A stretch of 64,000 nt of DNA from Nitrospira sp. Its GTDB lineage: Bacteria > Nitrospirota > Nitrospiria > Nitrospirales > Nitrospiraceae. Below the pieces are notes generated by a model. The model was not told the origin of the DNA and made no database searches. It saw only the letters and a program-made list of their open reading frames with translations. Shown in pieces: positions 24,810 to 32,608 of this stretch (position 1 is its first letter; every line of letters begins with the position of its first letter). The stretch spans positions 1 to 64,000 of the forward strand of contig JABFSU010000017.1 in the NCBI GenBank assembly GCA_013140455.1. The letters run 5' to 3'. The position numbers were made by a program, and so were the translations under genes.

Positions 24810-25890
24810 TTCGGCAGAGCGGGATATCACCTTCGCGCAGGCGATTCGTGAAGGCATCGACCAGGCGATGGAACGGGATCCCCGGGTCATTGTGATAGGA
24901 GAGGGCGTCCCCGATCCCAAGGCCATCTTCAACACCACGGCCAAATTGCAGGGGAAGCATGGCGCGCGTCGCGTTTTTGATATGCCGTTGTCGGAAAACG
25001 GAGTCACCGGCGTCTGCATCGGTGCCGCCTTGTCGGGCATGCGTCCCGTCATGATCCACCAGCGGATCGACTTTGCCTTGCTGGCGATGGACCAGTTAGT
25101 GAATAACGCGGCAAAGTGGCATTACATGTTCGACGGGAAAGCCTCAGTGCCGATGGTCGTGCGCCTGATCGTGGGACGCGGTTGGGGGCAGGGGCCTCAG
25201 CACTCGCAGAGTCTTCAGGCGATGTTTGCCCAGGTGCCCGGCTTGAAAGTGGTTATGCCCACAACGGCCTATGATGCCAAGGGGCTGCTGATTGCCGCAA
25301 TAGAAGATAACAACCCGGTCGTGTTTATTGAACATCGGTGGCTGCACCAAATTAAAGACCATGTTCCGGAAGCCTACTATCGAGTTCCGATCGGTCATGC
25401 AAAGCTGTTGCACGAGGGCGATGCCGTGACGGTCGCGGCATTTTCTTATATGGCGGTTGAGGCTTTGATCGCGGCGAAGGCGTTGATGTCCACTATGGGC
25501 ATTGGCATCGACGTTCTGGACATGCGTAGCGTGCGGCCGCTTGATCTGGGGAGTGTGTTAAGTTCCGTTCGGAAAACCGGACGGTTAATTGTCGCGGACA
25601 CGGGATTTCGAACCGGCAGTATTGCCGGAGAAGTAATCAGCCAGGTTGTCGAGCAGGCGTTTGGCGCACTCAAGGCGCAACCGGTGCGCGTCGCATCACC
25701 CGATCACCCGGTACCCAGCTCTCCTTTCATGGCGGAGGAGTATTATCCTTGGGCTCAAACAATTGCCGATCACGTGCTTGATCTACTCCAGGCCGACAGG
25801 AGCACTTCTCTGTATCAAGAATTATGCGGTCGGATGGCCAGAAAGGGGCCGCACGACACGCCGAATCTTGGATTCACCGGGCCGTTTTAA
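24802..25890 (+). CDS. TPP-dependent dehydrogenase E1 component, beta subunit
   Basis: About 362 residues similar to E1 beta subunits: TFAQAIREGIDQAM, VIGEGV, RVFDMPLSENG with the TPP-activating Glu, and a C-terminal transketolase_C domain (about 220-340) with the DMRSVRPLD segment. The ATG at 24802 overlaps the end of the alpha subunit. With the alpha subunit it forms a TPP-binding heterodimer or heterotetramer. The missing E2/E3 components suggest a carboligation, aldehyde-forming or acyl-transfer reaction in sugar biosynthesis rather than a complete 2-oxoacid dehydrogenase complex. The substrate is not known. Confidence 0.82.
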   Translation: MLDSAERDITFAQAIREGIDQAMERDPRVIVIGEGVPDPKAIFNTTAKLQGKHGARRVFDMPLSENGVTGVCIGAALSGMRPVMIHQRIDFALLAMDQLVNNAAKWHYMFDGKASVPMVVRLIVGRGWGQGPQHSQSLQAMFAQVPGLKVVMPTTAYDAKGLLIAAIEDNNPVVFIEHRWLHQIKDHVPEAYYRVPIGHAKLLHEGDAVTVAAFSYMAVEALIAAKALMSTMGIGIDVLDMRSVRPLDLGSVLSSVRKTGRLIVADTGFRTGSIAGEVISQVVEQAFGALKAQPVRVASPDHPVPSSPFMAEEYYPWAQTIADHVLDLLQADRSTSLYQELCGRMARKGPHDTPNLGFTGPF

Positions 25891-25934
25891 TGGATTCCCT
25901 CAAGGTTGTAACCGGGGCTATAGGATAGAGAGTT

Positions 25935-26273
25935 ATGGCTGGCACGATTCAGTATGCGAATGCAGATACGCCCGTACCGGGGCCTGCCTGGAGCCGGCTG
26001 CGTGATGACGAGCGGCTACAGTTGGTGAAGAGCACTGTGGGCGGGAAGTTGGGTCCCGCGGGCGATATCTTCATATTCGGGGAAGCAAAAATGGATGGCC
26101 AGATCATTCTTGCTTTCCGTGAGCCCGTTTCCGCGGATAAGCGCGGGACGCTGTTGCTCGATCTTGAATCCTTCTTGAAAGATTCGATCGATCCGGGCCT
26201 TGTCGTATGGCTTGAGCCGCTGGGTGATCGTAACTCGCTGCGAAATCTGCGCGGGATTGAGGTGAAAGCATGA
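25935..26273 (+). CDS. Small conserved-looking hypothetical protein coupled to radical SAM gene
   Basis: 112 residues, no family recognised. It has no Cys and only three His/Trp-type features of note, many Asp/Glu, and a pattern of short beta-strand-like stretches (GDIFIFGEA, QIILAFREP, GLVVWLEPLG) ending in NLRGIEVKA. It reads like a small folded domain. The ATG follows the E1 beta gene by 44 bases, and its stop overlaps the radical SAM start (ATGA), so it is probably made together with that enzyme. It could be a partner or chaperone, or an independent enzyme subunit. Without a Cys it is not an obvious radical SAM substrate peptide. Confidence 0.6.
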   Translation: MAGTIQYANADTPVPGPAWSRLRDDERLQLVKSTVGGKLGPAGDIFIFGEAKMDGQIILAFREPVSADKRGTLLLDLESFLKDSIDPGLVVWLEPLGDRNSLRNLRGIEVKA

Positions 26274-27409
26274 GTGTTGCCGTTCAGACGCGGGAAGGTG
26301 CGTTGATCCTCGACTCCCACAAGCTGTCATACCATATGGATCGTGTCGAAGCCTGGGAGGCAGGCGAGCGCATCGCCCCGGTCAGTGTGGATATGGCGTT
26401 GACCAGGGCATGCGGAGCCATGTGTTCATTCTGCTATGCCATGATGCAGGAATCCCAGGCGCGGAGCAGCGTCAGCGTTCCCCGCGCCCTCAACCTTCTG
26501 GATGATTTCGCGACGGTCGGCATACGGAGCGTCTCGTTGGTTTCGGACGGGGAAAGCACCTTATCGAATGCCTATGTGCCGTTCATTCAACACGCAGCCA
26601 AGCTGGGCATTGATGTCGGCAACGCGACCAACGGGTGGGAGTGGGAGCCTGAAAAGATCGAGCAGGTCCTGCCCCATCTCACCTGGGTTCGTTTCACGGT
26701 TGCTGCCGGCAGACCGGAAAGTTATGCGGACATCATGTACAAAGGGCCTGAGCATACGAAGGTCTTTGACCGGGCCATGGAGCACATCCGGTATGCGGTG
26801 GAGTTGAAGCGACGCAAGTCTCTGCCCGTCACGCTCGGCATCCAGATGGTGCTGATGCCGAGTTTGCGCGAGGAGATTATTCCCTTCGCCCAGCTCGGGC
26901 TTGATCTCGGGGTGGATTATGCCGTGATCAAGCACTGTTCTGATGATGAACAGCATACCTTGGGAATTGACTACAGCCAATATGAGAGCCTTCACGACCT
27001 GCTTGTGCAGGCAGAGTCCATGAGCAACGAGCGCACGAAGGTAATCGTCAAATGGAACAAAATCAAAGACGGGGATAAGCCCTCGTACAAGCGTTTTTAT
27101 GGTCCCCAATTTCTGCTGCAAATCAGCGGAAGCGGGCTGGTGGCTCCTTCGGGGATGTTTTTTAATGCCCGGTATTCCAAACTCCATATCGGCAACTTTA
27201 CGGAAGAGCGGTTCATCGACATCTGGAAATCCGAGCGCTATTGGCGGGCAATGAATTACCTGGCGTCTCCCGCGTTCGATGCGCAGACGATGATGGGGAC
27301 CTTGCCGATTCAGCACTATGTCAGCGTGGCGCTCGACAATCATGCCAAAGGCATCGCGCGGATACAGCCAGGTATCGGGGAAAAGCCGCTACACGTAAAT
27401 TTCCTGTGA
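26270..27409 (+). CDS. Radical SAM protein lacking C-terminal Cys cluster (RSAM2)
   Basis: 379 residues. Radical SAM Cys motif CGAMCSFC with Cys48/52/55, at the same positions as in the paralogue at 19594-20697; both proteins share an N-terminal DSHKL and a C-terminal HVNF. Where RSAM1 has Cys277 (in KKCNATPF) and Cys296 (in YGCSAY), this protein has YGPQFLL and APSGMFF, and the later Cys pair is also gone, so it probably has only the SAM-binding cluster. The gene overlaps the 112-residue unknown protein (ATGA). A modifying step on a sugar intermediate of this module is likely, but the reaction is unknown. Confidence 0.82.
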   Translation: MSVAVQTREGALILDSHKLSYHMDRVEAWEAGERIAPVSVDMALTRACGAMCSFCYAMMQESQARSSVSVPRALNLLDDFATVGIRSVSLVSDGESTLSNAYVPFIQHAAKLGIDVGNATNGWEWEPEKIEQVLPHLTWVRFTVAAGRPESYADIMYKGPEHTKVFDRAMEHIRYAVELKRRKSLPVTLGIQMVLMPSLREEIIPFAQLGLDLGVDYAVIKHCSDDEQHTLGIDYSQYESLHDLLVQAESMSNERTKVIVKWNKIKDGDKPSYKRFYGPQFLLQISGSGLVAPSGMFFNARYSKLHIGNFTEERFIDIWKSERYWRAMNYLASPAFDAQTMMGTLPIQHYVSVALDNHAKGIARIQPGIGEKPLHVNFL

Positions 27410-27561
27410 AGATACTTCAGGCTATTGTATTTTCTGGTGCACGGTGTGCTTTTAAACGCTTTTGCGGGCCACCCGTTGGCCATCAAGATCTCACTGTTCG
27501 TTCATGTCCTCGCACTGCATGAGAATGATTTGTCCGCTGTAGATTTCTGTATGGCTTGATC

Positions 27562-28491
27562 ATGTCAGAGTGTACCGTAACAACATTCGATTTTGGCGGT
27601 ACCAATATGCGAGCGGCTACGGTTTCCGTCAAAGGGTTTGAGTGGCGCGTATTGGATCGGCAGCATCGGCCTACTCCGAATTATCTCTTGGCCCCTCATA
27701 TTTCTGCAGGACAACGCCTCGATGACCTGCTGGATTTTTTAACCGGCTACGCAAGTTCCTCACGTCTACGATTCGGGGCTGAAGCGGTTGTTGCTGCGAT
27801 TCCAGGCCCTATTCAAGGAGCTGGAACTGTTCTTGCGCTCGCGACTATTTTGGGGCCGGATAGCCAGGCTCTTTGCCCTATCGATCTCGCCGCGCAGATT
27901 TCCTCTCGACTGCCTGAAATGCAGGTGAAAGTAATGAATGACGTGAGCGCAGCGGGGTACCGGTTTGTGCCAAAGGGTGATGATTTTGCCATCTTTACGC
28001 TTGGTTCAGGCATTGGGCTCAAGGTGTTTCTTGACGGCCAGCCGCGTGTGGGCCCACATGGATTAGGTGGGGAGCTCACGCACATGGTATTCGACGCACG
28101 TCCTGGCGCACCGCTGTGCGATTGCGGAGGACGAGGACACCTGGGTGCGTTGGCTTCAGGGCGAGCTTGGGTTCGCGTGGAGACCGGAGCGCATGAAGCG
28201 AATTGTGCCCCCGATCTCGCCGGGTTTACTGAGCCGCTTGCGCGAGCCGTCGCCATGTTGCATTTTTCATTGGGATTGGAACGTTTCATTTTTGCCGGTG
28301 GGCTCACTGAAAAGCTCGGTGAAGTATTGCGGACCTCCATCGTTGAAAACTTACCCGCTCAAGGTTGGAACGTCGGCCAGGACTGGAATGCCATGGTGCA
28401 ATTGGCTCCAGCTGATGATGCTCACGCATTGATTGGCGGGGCGCTTGCCTATAGGTGGAGTGTGATGCGGAGCAAGGACAGAACGTGTTGA
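27562..28491 (+). CDS. ROK family sugar kinase
   Basis: About 309 residues with the ROK phosphate-binding start TTFDFGGTN (7-15), AIPGPIQ, a MNDV segment with the catalytic Asp127, and LGSGIGLK. The ROK zinc region is HMV...CDCGGRGH (174-193): the His and two Cys are present, but the third Cys is His193. ROK kinases phosphorylate hexoses such as glucose or N-acetylmannosamine. A start codon ATG 27562 is preferred; TTG 27556 is an alternative. It begins after a 152-base gap and is followed 16 bases later by a GT2 gene. It may recycle or activate a sugar for this locus. Confidence 0.82.
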   Translation: MSECTVTTFDFGGTNMRAATVSVKGFEWRVLDRQHRPTPNYLLAPHISAGQRLDDLLDFLTGYASSSRLRFGAEAVVAAIPGPIQGAGTVLALATILGPDSQALCPIDLAAQISSRLPEMQVKVMNDVSAAGYRFVPKGDDFAIFTLGSGIGLKVFLDGQPRVGPHGLGGELTHMVFDARPGAPLCDCGGRGHLGALASGRAWVRVETGAHEANCAPDLAGFTEPLARAVAMLHFSLGLERFIFAGGLTEKLGEVLRTSIVENLPAQGWNVGQDWNAMVQLAPADDAHALIGGALAYRWSVMRSKDRTC

Positions 28492-28507
28492 AGGAACTGC
28501 GGCGCTG

Positions 28508-29593
28508 ATGACGATTTCTACCATAGGGGACACCGTCGGGCGCGACGTGGTGAGCGTAATTGTCCCTGTCTATAATAGTGCCAGTTATATTCATCGATGT
28601 ATTGATAGTATTCTCGGCCAAAATTATAGAGCGATTGAAGTCATACTTGTCGATGATGGGTCAACCGATAGCAGTGGCGAGATCTGTGACTCGTATGGCA
28701 GGAAGGATAGCAGAGTCAGGGTAATGCACACTCCCAATCGGGGCGTATCGTGTGCAAGAAATGCCGGGTTGGAATGTTCCAGCGGCAGTTTTGTTTGTTT
28801 TGTTGATTCCGATGACTTCCTTGAGAGCTATGCGGTCAAGGCGCTTGTTGAAGGGCATAAGCGCTCCCGCGCCGATCTGGTGGTGGGCGGCTTTAATAAA
28901 GTCAAAAGCGACAAGACGGCGCTGCAAATACGAGACTTTCCTCTTGATCAACTGTTAACGAGGGCAGAGCTAGAAGAGTACACCCTCGCGTACTTGCACA
29001 ATCCAAGACAGCGTCAATTGCTGATGAGCTCGTGGGCGAAACTCTTTCGTTCGTCCATCATACGAGACCGGAAGGTGACCTTCAGAGAAGAATTACGTGT
29101 CGCCGAAGATGTGGCATTCAACTTTGACTATTTGCAAAGTGTTGAATCGGTCTTGTTCATCAAGGAGATCATATACAATCATCAGAAGCTGGGTACCTAC
29201 GACTCACTTAGCATGAAGCTGGTAGAGGAGCAGCCCAGAGGCTTGTTCGGATATATTCCAGCGCTAGAGAGTGTAAGCAACTTTCTCCAGCGCAGTAACT
29301 CTGAAACGGTGATTAGCCGGGCGATAGGGCAGTGCTATGTGTACCACGTTGCGCTTTTCATGATTCGGGCTTGCGGGCAAATCAATAGGCGCAATATTAT
29401 TAAAATATACAGGCTCATCAATGAATTGATCAGCGGTTCAGATTTTAGAACCTACGTGAAGGCGTATGTTCCAGCGGAAGGGAATTATAAATTAATTCCT
29501 TTTTTGATGAGAATGAAATTTGTCTGGTTGGTCATGGGGGTTAGTTGGTATGAAGCCTACAAGCTATATGGGACAGGAGGGAATATAAAATGA
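28508..29593 (+). CDS. Glycosyltransferase family 2
   Basis: 361 residues. N-terminal GT-A domain with VSVIVPVYN (about 15-23), VDDGSTD, and a VDSDDF metal/nucleotide-sugar motif near residue 97. The C-terminal ~140 residues are not membrane-spanning and have no recognised domain. It should transfer a sugar from a nucleotide-sugar donor on the cytoplasmic side of the membrane during repeat-unit assembly. It is translationally coupled (ATGA) to the radical SAM protein at 29590. The acceptor and sugar are not predictable. Confidence 0.85.
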   Translation: MTISTIGDTVGRDVVSVIVPVYNSASYIHRCIDSILGQNYRAIEVILVDDGSTDSSGEICDSYGRKDSRVRVMHTPNRGVSCARNAGLECSSGSFVCFVDSDDFLESYAVKALVEGHKRSRADLVVGGFNKVKSDKTALQIRDFPLDQLLTRAELEEYTLAYLHNPRQRQLLMSSWAKLFRSSIIRDRKVTFREELRVAEDVAFNFDYLQSVESVLFIKEIIYNHQKLGTYDSLSMKLVEEQPRGLFGYIPALESVSNFLQRSNSETVISRAIGQCYVYHVALFMIRACGQINRRNIIKIYRLINELISGSDFRTYVKAYVPAEGNYKLIPFLMRMKFVWLVMGVSWYEAYKLYGTGGNIK

Positions 29594-30834
29594 CTGTGAA
29601 TGTTGCCGATAACACGACGAGCATGAATGCAGCGGTAGAGTCTCTCAAGAGAGACGCTGCCCCGAAAATAATATTCGGCGCGGGTGTGATAGGTGAAGTG
29701 TTGTTTCAGGCCTGTAGTGCGGCAGGAGTTAAGGTCGATTGCTTTTGTGATGACAAGGTAAAGGGGCCCGTGTGCGGGCGAAAGGTGCTTCACTCGTCTG
29801 AGCTGAGAGGTAATTATCAGGACGCGATATTTTTCATCGCATCCGCCAACATTAAAGACATGGTTGATCGTCTCAAGGATCTGGGTTATTCAAAATGGCA
29901 TTCGTGCGGTCTGTTGTTGCGGGACTTCAAAGCATCTCAAGAGTCGGTCGGGTCATCGGCCTTTACGCCAGAGCATGTGGAGTACAAAGTGAGTACGTGC
30001 GTGCTGTGCCACGATAATTATATGAACCCCGATCGTCTCTTTGTTCAAAGCGTCGACATCATCATTACAGAGAAGTGCTCTATGAAGTGTACTGATTGCT
30101 CAAATCTCATGCAGTACTACGAGAAGCCGGAAAACGTTGAGCTGGATGAAACGCTGAAGACCATAGAAGCATTTTGTCGAAATATGGATGACATCTACGA
30201 GTTCAGAATTATCGGGGGTGAACCTTTTATGAATAAGGAGCTTCACCTTGTTGTCGAGAAATTGATTCTTGAACCTAAGGTGAAAAAGATTGCCATTTTT
30301 ACAAATGGTACGATCCTCCCCCGCGAGACTCAAATACCTAGCCTGCAAAATAGCAAGGTCACACTATTCATAACGGATTATGACGAACTCTCCAGGAAAC
30401 TGGCCGAGTTGACCCAGCTGCTCGATGAGCGGGGGATTGCCTATTTTTCTCAGAAAGCTCAAGGATGGACGGATTGCGCTTCGCTTGAGAAGCACAATCG
30501 GACGCTTGAGCAGGGAGTGGAGGTCTTTAAGGAATGTTGTGCCAAAAATCTTGCCACGTTGTCGGAAGGGAGGCTCTATCGATGCCCTTTCCACGCAAAT
30601 GGTGCGCGGTTGAAGGCTATTCCAGATGTTGAGGAAGATTTTATCGACTTTCTTGAAAAGCCATTGAATGAGATTGATTCTACAGAAATGAGAAAGCGGC
30701 TTCGGTCGTTTCTTGTTGAGAAGACATACATAGAAGCCTGTGACTACTGCAATGGGAGGCCTTACGGGGCACCAAAGATCATCCCGGCCATTCAGATAGA
30801 CAAGCCACTTCCTTATAAGAAAGTGATGAACTAG
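29590..30834 (+). CDS. Radical SAM protein with N-terminal Rossmann-like domain (RSAM3)
   Basis: 414 residues in two parts. About 20-120: a nucleotide-binding-like region with FGAGVIG (29-35), similar to the N-terminal domain of sugar acyltransferases such as PglD. About 150-390: a radical SAM domain with CSMKCTDC (Cys163/167/170) and IGGEPFM. Further Cys in CCAKN, RCPF and CDYC near the C terminus could hold an auxiliary cluster. It overlaps the GT2 gene by ATGA, so the two are co-expressed. Its substrate is unknown; chemistry on a nucleotide sugar or on the growing glycan is plausible. It is more distant from RSAM1 and RSAM2 than those are from each other. Confidence 0.8.
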   Translation: MTVNVADNTTSMNAAVESLKRDAAPKIIFGAGVIGEVLFQACSAAGVKVDCFCDDKVKGPVCGRKVLHSSELRGNYQDAIFFIASANIKDMVDRLKDLGYSKWHSCGLLLRDFKASQESVGSSAFTPEHVEYKVSTCVLCHDNYMNPDRLFVQSVDIIITEKCSMKCTDCSNLMQYYEKPENVELDETLKTIEAFCRNMDDIYEFRIIGGEPFMNKELHLVVEKLILEPKVKKIAIFTNGTILPRETQIPSLQNSKVTLFITDYDELSRKLAELTQLLDERGIAYFSQKAQGWTDCASLEKHNRTLEQGVEVFKECCAKNLATLSEGRLYRCPFHANGARLKAIPDVEEDFIDFLEKPLNEIDSTEMRKRLRSFLVEKTYIEACDYCNGRPYGAPKIIPAIQIDKPLPYKKVMN

Positions 30835-30902
30835 TTTATCTCTCTATAGCAGATCAATGCGCTGCGTTTCCGTTCTAAGCGCTTCATGTGTGGGAATCCA
30901 AG

Positions 30903-32312
30903 ATGTTCTTCCGTTCCAGGAAGTCGCCTGCCGAATTGGCGACTGACTACGAGATTTATCCGGATTCACTGCTCTATCGACTATGTGATTGGATCGGCAG
31001 GCGTACAGAAACAATTATCCTGACCCCGCATCTGTCGGCGGTCGGGAATTGCGCCGAAGATGTATATTTTGGATTGCTGAAAGCCAGAAGAGAGGGGAAG
31101 AGATTAGTCATCTTGTGGCCGTATGAGCTGCCGTGGACGTTGAGATTCCGCTTGACCAATGTTGAGGTCGTGAACGTCGAGTCGAAATATAGAGCGATTG
31201 CTCATGACAGCATTCTTAACGTTGTCGGCCGCGTGCTGCTTACCGCCTACTTTGCTGTTTTTCGCGCTCTCAGCCTGGTTCGAAGATTTATGGTCGGGGC
31301 GCACCTGAACAATGTCTATCGAATACCGATCATCGGGGAAAGTACATTGTGGAATCCGGAACGGGTGGCGGAGTTTTCCTGGGATGTGGTCAATCAATAT
31401 GATTGGTCGAGCCAGCTGCAAACCCCGCTTCAAGTATCGCTCACAGCGAAGAAGCGATCGTTGGCAGAGCGTCAGCGGGTATTGATGGGGTTGCCTGCAG
31501 ACGCGTGGTTTGTTTGCCTGCATGTACGGGAATCAGGTTTTCACAACGACCGGTATTCCGAGCGGAATGCCAATATCCTTAACTATGTCGGCGCAATAGA
31601 GGAAATCACCAGCAGGGGAGGCTGGGTGGTGCGAATGGGCGACGCGACGATGCGGAAAATGCCGGTTATGGAGCGGGTGATTGACTATCCGTTTACCGGG
31701 GCAAAGAGCGCATTGATGGATGTGTATTTGATCAGCGAATGTCGGTTTTATCTTGGCATGATATCCGGGATCTATGACGTGGCAAGATTGTTTCAGCGCC
31801 CGATCATCATGACCAATATGGCTATTTGGATGGTAGGATTCCCTATCAGAAAATGCGATCTTGGAGTGGTGAAACACGTCTATTCGAAGTCGAGGAACCG
31901 ATTTCTTACGACACGTGAATGGCTTGCCGAGCCGTGGGATTCAGTGGCCTACGTGCACAAGCTGGGCGATGATTACATGTTTTATGAAAATACCCCTGAG
32001 GAGCTGAGAGCGGTGGTGAAGGAGTATTTTGATCGCCGGGAGGATTGGGAACCGACTCCGCTGCAGCGGCAGTTCAACGAAGCCCGTGTTCAGAGAGGGA
32101 AAGAGCTCCTGAGCAAAAAGATTTATTCCGCAGACGACGTTCAGCTGTACTACCGCAAGAATGTCGTGGATTACGATTTGGTCGAACGGTATCGGTTGGC
32201 GTCACGCCTAGATTCTGCTGCCGGCATGCTGGGGGCAGAGTTCCTAGAGCAGAATTGGGACTCCAGCGTTGGGAGCCGGAAACTTGCGGATTTTTCTGAG
32301 TGCTCCCGCTAG
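30903..32312 (+). CDS. TIGR04372-like glycosyltransferase
   Basis: About 469 residues, similar in pattern to glycosyltransferase family TIGR04372, a GT-B-type family in surface polysaccharide loci. I see a CLHVRESGF segment (around residue 200), a long central domain and YLISECRFYLGMISGIYDVA toward the C terminus. No classical GT4 motif is present. The ATG at 30903 is preferred over the GTG at 30888. Its role is addition of an unknown sugar to the repeat unit. The family assignment rests on recognition of the HVRESG-type segment and overall layout, so it is moderately sure. Confidence 0.6.
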   Translation: MFFRSRKSPAELATDYEIYPDSLLYRLCDWIGRRTETIILTPHLSAVGNCAEDVYFGLLKARREGKRLVILWPYELPWTLRFRLTNVEVVNVESKYRAIAHDSILNVVGRVLLTAYFAVFRALSLVRRFMVGAHLNNVYRIPIIGESTLWNPERVAEFSWDVVNQYDWSSQLQTPLQVSLTAKKRSLAERQRVLMGLPADAWFVCLHVRESGFHNDRYSERNANILNYVGAIEEITSRGGWVVRMGDATMRKMPVMERVIDYPFTGAKSALMDVYLISECRFYLGMISGIYDVARLFQRPIIMTNMAIWMVGFPIRKCDLGVVKHVYSKSRNRFLTTREWLAEPWDSVAYVHKLGDDYMFYENTPEELRAVVKEYFDRREDWEPTPLQRQFNEARVQRGKELLSKKIYSADDVQLYYRKNVVDYDLVERYRLASRLDSAAGMLGAEFLEQNWDSSVGSRKLADFSECSR

Positions 32313-32608
32313 AGGTTTTGGATCAGTTTGCGGATCGTCGTATGTCGCTGTCACGCCACTTCGTCAACGTACGGATAGCCGGCTTCTAAAAGTAGGCGAC
32401 GCGGTACTTTTCAACAACAAGCCGCTATTTCTTCACGGTCCCCCTTTCGACTGCTTGAGTTTTCCCTGGGTTGTGTGGGCGTCATAAAGGGTGTCTGACG
32501 CATTGCATGCCAAGCCCGGTGTTTGCCTCCGTCGTGAAGAAAGCGATCCTTGGTTCAACGCCGTCGCGGTTCTCTCCTGTTAAGTCTGACTAGAAAATAG
32601 ATCACATC
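32313..32608. other. Intergenic gap (296 bases), nothing recognised
   Basis: Between the TIGR04372-like gene and the 611-residue unclassified transferase. I see no gene, RNA gene, repeat or clear promoter. The short frame at 32269-32487 overlaps the previous gene and looks like a shadow. Confidence 0.6.

Noticed and set aside
23847-25890. A complete pyruvate or acetoin dehydrogenase complex
   Set aside because: Only E1 alpha and beta are present; no lipoyl E2 or E3 gene is nearby.
22310-25890. Phosphonate biosynthesis (nucleotidyltransferase plus TPP decarboxylase)
   Set aside because: No phosphoenolpyruvate mutase gene is present, and the TPP genes are E1 alpha/beta type rather than phosphonopyruvate decarboxylase.
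26561-27343. 260-codon frame on the - strand
   Set aside because: Antisense to RSAM2; no domain and no ribosome site.
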